Shown here piece by piece: positions 40,978 to 48,915 of a DNA stretch of 60,621 nucleotides. Numbering within the stretch: position 1 is the stretch's first letter; each line of letters starts with the position of its first letter. This DNA is from a virus. A program made the translations under genes and the position numbers. The stretch spans positions 1 through 60,621 of IMG/VR virus record IMGVR_UViG_3300048930_000296. One strand, 5' to 3'. The notes under the pieces were generated by a model. The model was given only the letters and a program-made list of their open reading frames with translations, had not been told where the DNA came from and made no database searches.

Positions 40978-41539
40978 AAAGCTTGACACCGCCAGGCAGC
41001 ACGCTCACAATGGCGGGATTCCTGTTCGTCGTAAAGACGGAAAGCTCTATGCTCTACTTTCCGAATGCCTTTCGATCTGCGAAGAAGTGATTGCTGAAGG
41101 TATGTTCGAGGAACTTCGTCAACTGGCTCGGGTTTCTGTCAATGAGCGCAAGCCTAGAGGGTCTGTAACTCGTGCTGAAAGCAATAATGGCCGAGGCCGC
41201 AACTATGTCGAAAAAGGCTCTGACGCTTTCATCCTTGTCTGCAGATATGTTCTTAGCGGGGTTGACGAACGTAACTCGTCTTATCGCTACGCCACAACCC
41301 TGCGTGAAGCGCACCGTCGGTCAATCAGATCCAATGATCTTGCTTCTTGGCTGAAAGAGAACGGTGGCGTCAATGCTCTTTATGGGCGAGCAATCTACAA
41401 AGGTGATATCAACAGCAAACGAACACTTCATCTGAACGAAGCTGTTTCATTTCCCCGTGAAGGTGAGTTCACCATAAGGTTGAAACACGACGGAAAAGGT
41501 TTCTTCGACGTTGTGCAAAAGCCCTTGCGATGTGACTAG
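40964..41539 (+). CDS. Hypothetical accessory protein
   Basis: A 191-residue protein; the ATG at 40964 has a GAGGA site seven bases upstream and is preferred to a TTG two codons earlier. It is mainly helical with a beta-rich end. No motif recognised. Its last codons overlap a candidate promoter (41525-41553). Confidence 0.6.
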   Translation: MDLLEKLDTARQHAHNGGIPVRRKDGKLYALLSECLSICEEVIAEGMFEELRQLARVSVNERKPRGSVTRAESNNGRGRNYVEKGSDAFILVCRYVLSGVDERNSSYRYATTLREAHRRSIRSNDLASWLKENGGVNALYGRAIYKGDINSKRTLHLNEAVSFPREGEFTIRLKHDGKGFFDVVQKPLRCD

Positions 41540-41553
41540 TGTTGCGCTAGCCT
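41525..41553 (+). promoter_or_regulatory. Candidate plus-strand promoter
   Basis: CCCTTGCGA gives -35 TTGCGA (41525-41530), then 17 bases and TAGCCT (41548-41553). It lies 31 bases upstream of the next gene. Confidence 0.45.
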
Positions 41554-41583
41554 ACGTTCAACAGCAATCGGAAAGGTTATACT

Positions 41584-42057
41584 GTGCCACCCATCAACGT
41601 TCGTGCCAAGGGGCAGACAGGCGAGCGCGAAGTCGCTGACATGCTGAACTTTATTATCTACAAAGCGATGCAGCGTTGCGGAAAGCCCGAAGCTGAATGC
41701 TTGAAGGCAATGAGCACGGTTCAACGCAACCAGAACCAGAGTGCAGTTGGCGGAAACGATCTCACCAACTGCCTTGGCTTGTCGATTGAAGTCAAGCGTC
41801 AAGAAAGCCTCGCGATTCCGCAATGGTGGCGCCAGACGGTTGCTGCCGCTGAACGGAACGGAGAAGTGCCTGTTCTGATTTACAGGCAGAACCGCAAGCC
41901 CTGGCACGTTCGTTTGCCAATCTTGATCCCTGTCCCGGGTCAAGTCGTCCAGGGTTCGATGCCTGCGGTGGGCGAAGTGGACATTGACACGTTCAAATCC
42001 TGGTTCGCTGAATGGGCGTTCCGGGCAATTCAACTGGGAATGGAGGTGAGGTCATGA
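41584..42057 (+). CDS. Holliday junction resolvase-like nuclease
   Basis: A 157-residue protein with a PD-(D/E)XK-type layout: GQTGEREVADML (E, about residue 14), GGNDLTN (D about 59) and LSIEVKRQE (E-x-K, about 67-73). It resembles phage Hjc/VRR-type resolvases that cut branched DNA before packaging. Its location near the packaging genes fits. Confidence 0.65.
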   Translation: MPPINVRAKGQTGEREVADMLNFIIYKAMQRCGKPEAECLKAMSTVQRNQNQSAVGGNDLTNCLGLSIEVKRQESLAIPQWWRQTVAAAERNGEVPVLIYRQNRKPWHVRLPILIPVPGQVVQGSMPAVGEVDIDTFKSWFAEWAFRAIQLGMEVRS

Positions 42058-42107
42058 GCTACGGTGACAAGAAGAAGCCGAAAGGCAAAGGGGGTAAGCC
42101 GAAATGA
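42054..42107 (+). CDS. Tiny lysine-rich peptide
   Basis: A 17-residue frame (MSYGDKKKPKGKGGKPK) with GGAGGTGAGG just upstream. Its start overlaps the preceding stop and its stop overlaps the next ATG, so it is probably translated. Seven of 17 residues are lysine. Function unknown; it could also serve only as a coupling leader. Confidence 0.5.
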   Translation: MSYGDKKKPKGKGGKPK

Positions 42108-42466
42108 CCCCGCTCACGCCTGAGCAAGAGCTCAAACTGAACCCGCCGAAAAGGCGTGACATTTCCGAGCTTGAAGCTTGGGCGAATCGGGACATGCGAC
42201 CCGTCGTGTCTGCACAAGGCTACGACGGGCGTCACTGTGGTGGAAGGTTTGGAAAAGACGATGGTGTCCTCGATGGTCTTGGTTGGATGGCAACGCAGGA
42301 TCTTGACGGGCAAATCGAGCTCAGCGCGTCGTTCAGCCACAAGCGTCCCAACAACTTCGAAATCATGCGGTTGTTCGGCAAGTTCGGCTGGACTTATTTC
42401 CGCGAAGAATCCCGAGCTGTCGGACGCGTCCGGCATTTCGTTGTGCAAAGGGGAATCACATCGTGA
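42104..42466 (+). CDS. Hypothetical accessory protein
   Basis: A 120-residue protein with a basic, glycine-rich middle (YDGRHCGGRFGKDDG) and a C-terminal beta part. Its overlaps with neighbours show coupling. No family recognised. Confidence 0.58.
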   Translation: MTPLTPEQELKLNPPKRRDISELEAWANRDMRPVVSAQGYDGRHCGGRFGKDDGVLDGLGWMATQDLDGQIELSASFSHKRPNNFEIMRLFGKFGWTYFREESRAVGRVRHFVVQRGITS

Positions 42467-42648
42467 TCACAAAGATAGGTGACCTGATCAACCGCGTGAC
42501 AGCTTCGGTCAGACAGTTTGGGATTGACCCTCACTCTGACATTGTGGTAAGGGTTGGTGATTTTGGTCATGAGCTGCCGATCGAGCATCTCAAGGTCCAA
42601 GGGGGTATTCGGCCGAAACTGGTTCTGCAAGTGAAGTCACAACCATGA
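42463..42648 (+). CDS. Small hypothetical protein
   Basis: A 61-residue beta-rich protein (DIVVRVGDFGHELPIEHLKV). It is coupled to both neighbours by four-base overlaps. Function unknown. Confidence 0.58.
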   Translation: MITKIGDLINRVTASVRQFGIDPHSDIVVRVGDFGHELPIEHLKVQGGIRPKLVLQVKSQP

Positions 42649-42959
42649 CGGAACCGTTTGAACCTCCTCGGCGTTTGTCGATCTGGCTTTCGCATCCTGC
42701 CTATCACCCATCGTATGCGCGGGTTGGCATCAAGTTCAACGGCGTTGAGCGAAACGATGTTCAGTGGTATGATTTGGACAAGCGCCAGATCCGTATCAAG
42801 GACACCAATGAACTGTTGGAAGGCGATATTGTTGCCTTCTGGCGCTACCCTGAAACCCGCCAGCAGAGACGTGCTCGCGAATCCTGGGAGAAGAAAAATG
42901 TTCGGAACGATCTGGGGAATGGCCCTTCGGGCGCAACTGGAAGCAAGAGTGAGGGCTGA
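42645..42959 (+). CDS. Hypothetical protein with basic tail
   Basis: A 104-residue protein with a beta-rich core and a basic C-terminal segment (ETRQQRRARESWEKKN). No motif recognised. It starts within the previous gene's stop region. Confidence 0.58.
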   Translation: MTEPFEPPRRLSIWLSHPAYHPSYARVGIKFNGVERNDVQWYDLDKRQIRIKDTNELLEGDIVAFWRYPETRQQRRARESWEKKNVRNDLGNGPSGATGSKSEG

Positions 42960-42964
42960 AACAA

Positions 42965-43192
42965 ATGATCGACGCGCAAGCAATTCAGAAGGAAATCAGT
43001 CAGCTGACGTTGCGGGGGGTTTCCCTTCAGCAACAGCAAATCGCTCAGACCCACTTGTTCAACGCTGCGGCGATCATGATGGACGGGAATATGATGGACA
43101 GCCACCGCGCATCCATTCACGCGGTCGTTGACGAAATCCTTGACGGGAATGCGCGGATGTTTGCGCTGACCCGGCAGCTGAACGCCCTGTAG
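42965..43192 (+). CDS. Small helical hypothetical protein
   Basis: A 75-residue, largely helical protein (LTLRGVSLQQQQIAQTHLFN). It is the last gene of the plus-strand accessory operon; a hairpin and composite repeat follow. Confidence 0.58.
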   Translation: MIDAQAIQKEISQLTLRGVSLQQQQIAQTHLFNAAAIMMDGNMMDSHRASIHAVVDEILDGNARMFALTRQLNAL

Positions 43193-43213
43193 GGTTGCAG
43201 CTTGCACCCCGTG

Positions 43214-43247
43214 AAATTTGCCGCAGCGTGCCAGCTAGCGCTGCGGC
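43214..43247. repeat. Composite dispersed repeat, copy 3 (partial) with hairpin
   Basis: AAATTTGCCGC-3 nt-GTGCCAGCTA (43214-43237) matches copy 1 at identical spacing. It overlaps a 9-bp hairpin (43220-43228 with 43239-43247, arms GCCGCAGCG/CGCTGCGGC) that could end transcription of the accessory operon. Confidence 0.6.
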
Positions 43248-43316
43248 CGTAGGGTAGGCCGCCCCTAACAAGCGCACCCTACAGCGTGGCCCCTGCTGGG
43301 CTACAGTGAAAGGCCC

Positions 43317-43346
43317 TTGCTGACTGTCTGGCTCCTATGCTATGGG
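43317..43346 (+). promoter_or_regulatory. Candidate promoter for lysis genes
   Basis: CCCTTGCTG gives -35 TTGCTG (43317-43322), then 18 bases and TATGGG (43341-43346) with a TGC extension, about 58 bases upstream of the first lysis gene. Confidence 0.45.
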
Positions 43347-43403
43347 TTGTCCACCGACGGTCGATGGCGACTCGGTAATTCCGCAAGTTGCCTAGAGGTG
43401 CCC

Positions 43404-43634
43404 ATGGAAAATCTGATCGATTCTGTTGCAGGCACGTTAGCGGGCTATGGCGTTCTCGGCGCCTGGGCTCTCTATCTTATCTGGCAGAGCTGGCAAAAAG
43501 ATAAAATCATTGAGCGCCGCGATGATCGAATCAATGACTTGATGGATCGGTCAGCTCAACGTGAAATCGATGCAACTAAAACATTGACAGAGCTGACAAT
43601 CCTTGTCCGAGCAATCGGAGGGGGTAAACAATGA
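43404..43634 (+). CDS. Holin-like small membrane protein
   Basis: A 76-residue protein with a single N-terminal membrane segment (about residues 9-27, GTLAGYGVLGAWALYLIW) followed by a charged soluble tail. Together with the three-span protein downstream it could form a holin/antiholin pair. The ATG has an AGAGG site; longer in-frame starts lie in the non-coding gap. Confidence 0.6.
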   Translation: MENLIDSVAGTLAGYGVLGAWALYLIWQSWQKDKIIERRDDRINDLMDRSAQREIDATKTLTELTILVRAIGGGKQ

Positions 43635-43807
43635 GCTTGCGCACAATGTTCTTTGGCGAATCGAAAAACACGGTTGCTGCCCGCAAAGAAGAACGATATG
43701 ACGAAGCAGACACCATGCTTCGTGAACTTGAAGCGAAACGTGAGCAAATGCGGGAGCAACTGTCCCAGGCGCTGCACGAAATTATCAAAGGAACACCTGG
43801 AACATGA
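43631..43807 (+). CDS. Small charged helical protein of lysis cassette
   Basis: A 58-residue frame (helical, Arg/Glu/Lys-rich) that overlaps both flanking lysis genes by four bases. No membrane segment. It may regulate lysis or be structural. Function unknown. Confidence 0.55.
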   Translation: MSLRTMFFGESKNTVAARKEERYDEADTMLRELEAKREQMREQLSQALHEIIKGTPGT

Positions 43808-44217
43808 TTACGCAACTCACTAGCTTGATCACGGTCATGAGCGCGCTGGTGGCATCGCTGATGCTCGTGCTGGTGGTTTACGGGTTCAGACGCTACATCA
43901 AACGTCCCCGCACCGCTCCAATTGACTATATTGCAACTGGCATTTGGATGATGGCTGTCGCGAAGCTTTTGAGGCTTCTGTGGTGGGACGTTGTTCCTTT
44001 CACATTCCTTCCAAACCTGACAGAATTCCGTGTCGCGCAGCATGAAGTCAATTGGGTCTTTGACGTCATTGTGGTCATTGCGTGCTGGTATATGCTCAAG
44101 GGCATCTACATCATGGTGGAAGCCAAAGAGCCTGGCAAGTATAACGTTCTGACCGCCGTCTTTTATCCCAAACGGCTGCGGATGTGGTTGATCTCACGCC
44201 CTGATGAAGAGGAATGA
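43804..44217 (+). CDS. Three-span membrane protein, probable holin
   Basis: A 137-residue protein with about three membrane segments (LITVMSALVASLMLVLVVYG, IATGIWMMAVAKLLRLLWW, VNWVFDVIVVIACWYML) and a basic C-terminus. It lies directly before the endolysin gene and is the most likely holin. Confidence 0.65.
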   Translation: MITQLTSLITVMSALVASLMLVLVVYGFRRYIKRPRTAPIDYIATGIWMMAVAKLLRLLWWDVVPFTFLPNLTEFRVAQHEVNWVFDVIVVIACWYMLKGIYIMVEAKEPGKYNVLTAVFYPKRLRMWLISRPDEEE

Positions 44218-44219
44218 AC

Positions 44220-44864
44220 ATGACCCCTTGGATTGGCGCAGCCAAGCGCATTGAAGACATCGACATTCCCCGCATCGGTCATGAGATTGGTGTTGGGGAG
44301 GATGAACTCCACGCTGTGATGGATGTTGAAGCTCGGGGAACTGGTTTTGACCGTCAGGGGCGTGTCATCATGCTGTATGAACCGCATGTCTTCAACCGCG
44401 AAGTTGAGCCAAGCCTTCGTGCCGAGGCGGTCGCGCAAGGCCTCGCTTATCCCAAGTGGGGAACCAAGCCCTATCCGAAGAGCAGCTATCCAATCTTTGA
44501 GCGCGCGCTCGGATTGGACCGTGATGCAGCTTTTCGCTCGTGCTCTTGGGGCTTCGGGCAGATCATGGGCTTCAACTGCAAACTGGCTGGATATTCCACC
44601 GCTGAAGCGATGGTTGCTGCTTTCGCTGCTGACGAAGAAACGCACCTTGAAGCGATGGTGCGGTTCATCAAGAATGCTGGTCTTGATGATGAACTTCGCA
44701 GGCACGACTGGGAAGGTTTCGCTCGCGGATACAACGGTTCGGGATACGCGAAACACAACTATCATGGAAGGCTGGCTGCAAGATACAAGTTCTGGGCAAG
44801 CAAACCTGACACGCCCTGGGAGCCTGGAATGCGCGGATGCAACTGCCCGGCGGAGGCTGCCTGA
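44220..44864 (+). CDS. Endolysin, N-acetylmuramidase (DUF3380) family
   Basis: A 214-residue muramidase. The likely catalytic glutamate is in VMDVEARGTGFD (about E38), followed by IMLYEPHVF, SWGFGQIMGFN and GYNGSGYAKHNYHG, all typical of the DUF3380 family. I chose the ATG at 44220, seven bases after GAGG; the ATG at 44214 is too close. It degrades peptidoglycan for host lysis. Confidence 0.85.
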   Translation: MTPWIGAAKRIEDIDIPRIGHEIGVGEDELHAVMDVEARGTGFDRQGRVIMLYEPHVFNREVEPSLRAEAVAQGLAYPKWGTKPYPKSSYPIFERALGLDRDAAFRSCSWGFGQIMGFNCKLAGYSTAEAMVAAFAADEETHLEAMVRFIKNAGLDDELRRHDWEGFARGYNGSGYAKHNYHGRLAARYKFWASKPDTPWEPGMRGCNCPAEAA

Positions 44865-45199
44865 TGTGGAGATACCTGTCCGGAGCGATGCTGATTGCTC
44901 TGTTGGCTGCGGGAGGTGTGGTTATGCACCAGCGCGCCACCATCGCTCAGCAAGAAACCGAAATGTCAGCGCTCGTTCGCGAGCGCGACAATCTGAAGAG
45001 CGAATTGTCTGTTGCTGCTGAGCGTCTGCGCCAGAGCCAGCGTGCTCAGATGACCACAGCTGAAGCGCTGTCTCGCGCCCAGGAGGCTTCGAGGGAACTT
45101 GCGTCCCTCAAGGATTGGATCAAAGGAAACGAAGATGCGCCGATTCCTGATTGGTTTGTCGATCTGCTCAATCGCCTTGGTTTCAGCGTGCGGCCCTGA
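44864..45199 (+). CDS. Inner-membrane spanin (Rz-like)
   Basis: A 111-residue protein with an N-terminal membrane segment (about 3-22, YLSGAMLIALLAAGGVV) and a long coiled-coil periplasmic part. The Rz1-like gene starts inside it at 45135 in another frame. This is the classic two-gene spanin that fuses the host envelopes at lysis. The ATG at 44864 overlaps the endolysin stop. Confidence 0.82.
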   Translation: MWRYLSGAMLIALLAAGGVVMHQRATIAQQETEMSALVRERDNLKSELSVAAERLRQSQRAQMTTAEALSRAQEASRELASLKDWIKGNEDAPIPDWFVDLLNRLGFSVRP

Positions 45200-45458
45200 A
45201 CCACAGATTGAGATTCGGACTGAAATTGTCAGGACCGAAATTCCGGCGCCGCTTCTTGAACCTGTTGAAGTGAGAGCACGTCGGGTGACTGGTCTGCAAG
45301 GTGTTGGCGAAGTTCTTGTTGATGCAGCTGATGCGCTTACGCGCGCCAACTGCCAGCTGTCAGGGATTGACGCCATTGACCGTGAAGCTCGCGGTGCTGA
45401 ACTCCGTGATTGGAGCAAATGGTGCCCCGTAAAGGCAGAAGAAACTCCGACGAAATAG
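45135..45458 (+). CDS. Outer-membrane spanin lipoprotein (Rz1-like)
   Basis: A 107-residue lipoprotein. The signal ends in LVSAC, so C19 should be lipidated. The gene starts within the Rz-like gene in a different frame and extends beyond it. The mature part is longer than in classic Rz1 and not especially proline-rich. It should pair with the inner spanin across the periplasm. Confidence 0.8.
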   Translation: MRRFLIGLSICSIALVSACGPEPQIEIRTEIVRTEIPAPLLEPVEVRARRVTGLQGVGEVLVDAADALTRANCQLSGIDAIDREARGAELRDWSKWCPVKAEETPTK

Positions 45459-45485
45459 GTCCAAAAGGATTATTTTTATCACCTG

Positions 45486-45515
45486 TTGCAAAACGAGTGC
45501 GGTCTCCCCTATACT
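45486..45515 (+). promoter_or_regulatory. Candidate promoter for packaging genes
   Basis: TTGCAA (45486-45491), 18 bases and TATACT (45510-45515) lie about 40 bases upstream of the small terminase gene. This is one of the better sigma70 matches on the plus strand. Confidence 0.5.
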
Positions 45516-45553
45516 CAGCACGAAAGCACCTCTGACATACTAGGGATTGGGCT

Positions 45554-45979
45554 ATGGACTCGGACGCAAGATTTTCGGAGCAAGAGCTCACTGCTGACGA
45601 AATCGCTCTGCGCGATTCCTTCGTATCTGAATATATGCTGGACTTCAACATCTTCCTTTCAGCTATCCGGTGCGGGTTCACAGCGGCTCACGCTTTGGAT
45701 TGGGGGAAGAAGCTTTTCGAAGATGCTTATGTTCAGAAACGCATCATTGAGCTGACCCGCAAGGCACCCGAGAACCCTGAGGCTCAAGCCCAGGCTGACA
45801 AAGAGCTGATTGCGAACACCTATCGCAGCGCAATGGCAACGGGAACCAAGGCTGAACAAATTGCCGCGGCACGAGCGCTGGCAGCAATGCGTGGATTTGA
45901 GAAGCCCGATACGGTTGGCGATGCTGCTGCTGCACTGGCTGACGTCATGCGCGAATTTGCAACTCGAGCTCCTGTGTAA
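45554..45979 (+). CDS. Terminase small subunit
   Basis: A 141-residue helical protein placed directly before the large terminase, whose start shares the last base of its stop. It has an N-terminal region typical of DNA-recognition domains and an Ala-rich C-terminal half for oligomerisation. It recognises the phage DNA for packaging. Identity rests on position and general layout. Confidence 0.7.
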   Translation: MDSDARFSEQELTADEIALRDSFVSEYMLDFNIFLSAIRCGFTAAHALDWGKKLFEDAYVQKRIIELTRKAPENPEAQAQADKELIANTYRSAMATGTKAEQIAAARALAAMRGFEKPDTVGDAAAALADVMREFATRAPV

Positions 45980-47301
45980 TGACGAACTTAGTTCTCGAGC
46001 GCCAGATGGCGCGATGGTATCAGCTGAAAGAGCATCCTGTCCAGCGTTCACTTGTGAATGCTGTCGAGAACGGCATTCGTTTTCCAATCGTTCCCGCGGG
46101 ACGTCGATCAGGCAAGACTGAACGTGCGAAACGTTTTGTCGCTCGCCAAGCGATGTGGTATCCCGAAGAAAAGTTCTTCCTTGCTGCGCCCACCTATACG
46201 CAAGCCAAGAAGATCTGGTGGGACGACATGAAGATGCTTACACTGAGTTGCCTGCATGAGCGGAAGCCAAGTGAATCAGAGCTCAAGATCTTTCTTCCGA
46301 ACTCTACTGAGATCCACATTATTGGACTCGACCAACCGCAGCGCATTGAAGGCATCAACTGGACAGGCGGCGTCATTGACGAAATTGCTGACGTTAAGTC
46401 TGAGTCGCTTGAAGCTAACATCATGCCTGCACTTAACACGGTCAATCCAACAAGACCGTTTTATCGTGCCTGGTGCTGGTTCATTGGTGTTCCAGACGGT
46501 CTGAACCATTATTACGATATGGCTGAATACGCCAAGAACAGCGGCGACAAGGACTACGGATATTTTCATTGGACGTCTGAGGAGATTCTTCCTGCTGACG
46601 TGATTGAAGCTGCTAAACGGACAATGTCTAAGAAGCAGTATGACCAGGAATACCGCGCAAGCTTTGAAACTGCAGGCGGACGCATCTACGAAGACTATGG
46701 CAAGGACAACTTGTCAAAAGCTGAAGTAATGCCTCACGAAGTCCTTCATTGGACCCATGACCAGAACTTCACACCTCTGTCAAGCGCAATTGTTGTCATA
46801 CGCGGCGATATGCCATACCTTGTTGACGAAATCGTTCTGACCAGTGCAATCAGCAGGCAGTCCGCAGTAGAGTTCGTTGAGCGGTATAAGGACCATGAGA
46901 ACAAGACTGTTTATATCTATGGTGACCCCGCAGGTCGAGCTGGCGAGAAACATGGGCACAAATCTGATTATACTGAGATTGAAGAAGTTCTTCGCTTGCA
47001 TGGTTGGAAGTTCGAGCGCAGAGTTCGCCCTTCCCATCCGTCTATCAAAGATCGGCAGAATGCGGTCAGGGCGCGTATCAAGAACGCAAAAGACGAAGTT
47101 AAATTCTTCGTGAACCCTATTAAAGCTCCTTGGAGCCACAAAGGGTTGAGCACTGTGCAGCATAAGGAAGGGTCGACTTTTCAAGAAGATGATACGAACA
47201 AATATCAGCATATAACGACTGCGATAGGTTATTTTATAGACTGGCATTGGCCCGCTGGACGATCGCCCGGCGGTAGTGGTAAGGTAACTGGCAACTTCTA
47301 A
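45979..47301 (+). CDS. Terminase large subunit
   Basis: A 440-residue packaging motor. The ATPase has Walker A PAGRRSGKTE (about 38-47) and Walker B GGVIDEIAD. The nuclease half has WTHDQNFTP and YGDPAGRAGEKHGHKSDY. It cuts and pumps DNA into the procapsid through the portal encoded downstream. Confidence 0.92.
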   Translation: MTNLVLERQMARWYQLKEHPVQRSLVNAVENGIRFPIVPAGRRSGKTERAKRFVARQAMWYPEEKFFLAAPTYTQAKKIWWDDMKMLTLSCLHERKPSESELKIFLPNSTEIHIIGLDQPQRIEGINWTGGVIDEIADVKSESLEANIMPALNTVNPTRPFYRAWCWFIGVPDGLNHYYDMAEYAKNSGDKDYGYFHWTSEEILPADVIEAAKRTMSKKQYDQEYRASFETAGGRIYEDYGKDNLSKAEVMPHEVLHWTHDQNFTPLSSAIVVIRGDMPYLVDEIVLTSAISRQSAVEFVERYKDHENKTVYIYGDPAGRAGEKHGHKSDYTEIEEVLRLHGWKFERRVRPSHPSIKDRQNAVRARIKNAKDEVKFFVNPIKAPWSHKGLSTVQHKEGSTFQEDDTNKYQHITTAIGYFIDWHWPAGRSPGGSGKVTGNF

Positions 47302-47316
47302 AACGGGGGCAGCCCA

Positions 47317-48903
47317 ATGGGCCTCGATTCCAAACATCCTGACTATCTGTCGCACATTGACGACTGGATTATGATGCGGGATTTCTATCGGGGTGAGCGG
47401 GTTGTCAAATCGAAGACGACCACATACCTTCCTGCAACTTCAGGTATGATCATTGACGGAATGGGGAAGGCTGCTTCTGGGCGTGTCAACCTTGGGCAAG
47501 CTGCCTATGACGCGTATCTTACCAGAGCATTGTTCCCTGACTATGTCAAAGAGGCGGTTGAGGCGTATATCGGTCTTCTGCACCAGAAGTCGCCTACTAT
47601 CCAACTGCCTAAGGCGCTGGAGCCACTTCGTGAAAAGGCTTCGCTGTATGGTGAATCCCTTGAGATGCTTCTTCGCCGGATTAACGAGGAGCAGCTCGTT
47701 AGCGGTCGGATGGGCATTCTGCTTGATCTCCCCGGTGAAGTGACGTTCGGCCCGGATACAGTTCCGTATATTGCAACGTATGTTGCTGAATCAGCAATCA
47801 ACTGGGACGCTGGCCAAATTGGTGAGGGTGCAGCTAAGCTTGAATTAGTCATTCTTAACGAAAGCGGTGTTCGTCGCAATCAAAGCTTCGATTGGGTTGT
47901 TCAATCGAAATACCGTGTCTTGGAGCTGCACAATCCCACAGAAAGTGATCAACTCCAAGAAGGGATTGAAAATACTGAAGCGGTAACGCCAGTTCAGCAG
48001 ACTGGTAGAACATATCGTTTTGGTGTATTTACAAGCGAAGGCAATGGTGCGCCATCCTACGTTGAAACTGACATGCGAGAAGCACTCTGGCGCGGTCAGA
48101 CTTTGGACGAAATTCCATTTGTCTTTGTCAATTCGAAAGACATTACCGCTGAGCCTGATGAGCCGCCGTTGATGGGGTTGGCGCGCCTGTGTCGTGCGAT
48201 CTACTGTGGCGAAGCTGACCTGCGACAGAACCTGTTCATGCAAGGCCAAGACACGCTTGTCATTTCCGGTGAGCGCAAAAAGCCTGTTGATGCAGTGGTT
48301 AGTGATACCGCTATTCGCACAGGCGCAGGAAGTATGATTGAGCTTGAGCAGGGTGGGACAGCTGAATATGTTGGTGTTACTGCAAACGGGCTGAACGAAC
48401 AACGTGAAACCCTGAAAGATGATCACCAGCGGGCTGCATCTCGAGCTGGTCAGCTTATCAACACAAAAGCAAACGGTGTCGAAAGTGGAGATGCGCTGAA
48501 GACTCGTGTTGCAGCTCAAACCGCTACACTGAACATGATTGCATTAACGAGTGCAGCCGCGCTCGAGCAGCTTCTGAAGATTGCTGCCAAATGGGTTGGA
48601 GCTGACCCTGATGAAGTCAAGGTGCAACCGAACCTTGAATTCTCTGATTACGATATGACTGGCGACAATCTTGTTAAGCTGATGACAGCTCGGAAAGAAG
48701 GCGCGCCGCTCAGCAAGGAATCGATCCATGCGCTTATGGCTGATCAGGGCCTGACCCGTATGGACTTCAAGACTGAGATTGCTACCATCAAGAAAGAGGA
48801 TGCTGATATGCCTCCTCCTGCTCCTTCGTCTGGCACACCTGGAGCACAAACGACCCCCGCGCCAAAAGAACCCAAGCCTGGGGAAGAAACGAAAACGCCA
48901 TAA
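47317..48903 (+). CDS. Portal protein (DUF4055 type)
   Basis: A 528-residue protein located between large terminase and scaffold, with an N-terminal region and AAALEQLLKIAAKWVG-type C-terminal helix typical of DUF4055 portal proteins. It forms the ring through which DNA enters. The C-terminal Pro-rich tail (about 500-528) is low complexity. Confidence 0.82.
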   Translation: MGLDSKHPDYLSHIDDWIMMRDFYRGERVVKSKTTTYLPATSGMIIDGMGKAASGRVNLGQAAYDAYLTRALFPDYVKEAVEAYIGLLHQKSPTIQLPKALEPLREKASLYGESLEMLLRRINEEQLVSGRMGILLDLPGEVTFGPDTVPYIATYVAESAINWDAGQIGEGAAKLELVILNESGVRRNQSFDWVVQSKYRVLELHNPTESDQLQEGIENTEAVTPVQQTGRTYRFGVFTSEGNGAPSYVETDMREALWRGQTLDEIPFVFVNSKDITAEPDEPPLMGLARLCRAIYCGEADLRQNLFMQGQDTLVISGERKKPVDAVVSDTAIRTGAGSMIELEQGGTAEYVGVTANGLNEQRETLKDDHQRAASRAGQLINTKANGVESGDALKTRVAAQTATLNMIALTSAAALEQLLKIAAKWVGADPDEVKVQPNLEFSDYDMTGDNLVKLMTARKEGAPLSKESIHALMADQGLTRMDFKTEIATIKKEDADMPPPAPSSGTPGAQTTPAPKEPKPGEETKTP

Positions 48904-48915
48904 GAGGAGTTGAAC

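Noticed and set aside
45459-45553. cos or pac site next to terminase
   Set aside because: The gap contains a promoter-like pair but no clear repeat or known cos/pac pattern; the cut site cannot be placed from sequence alone.
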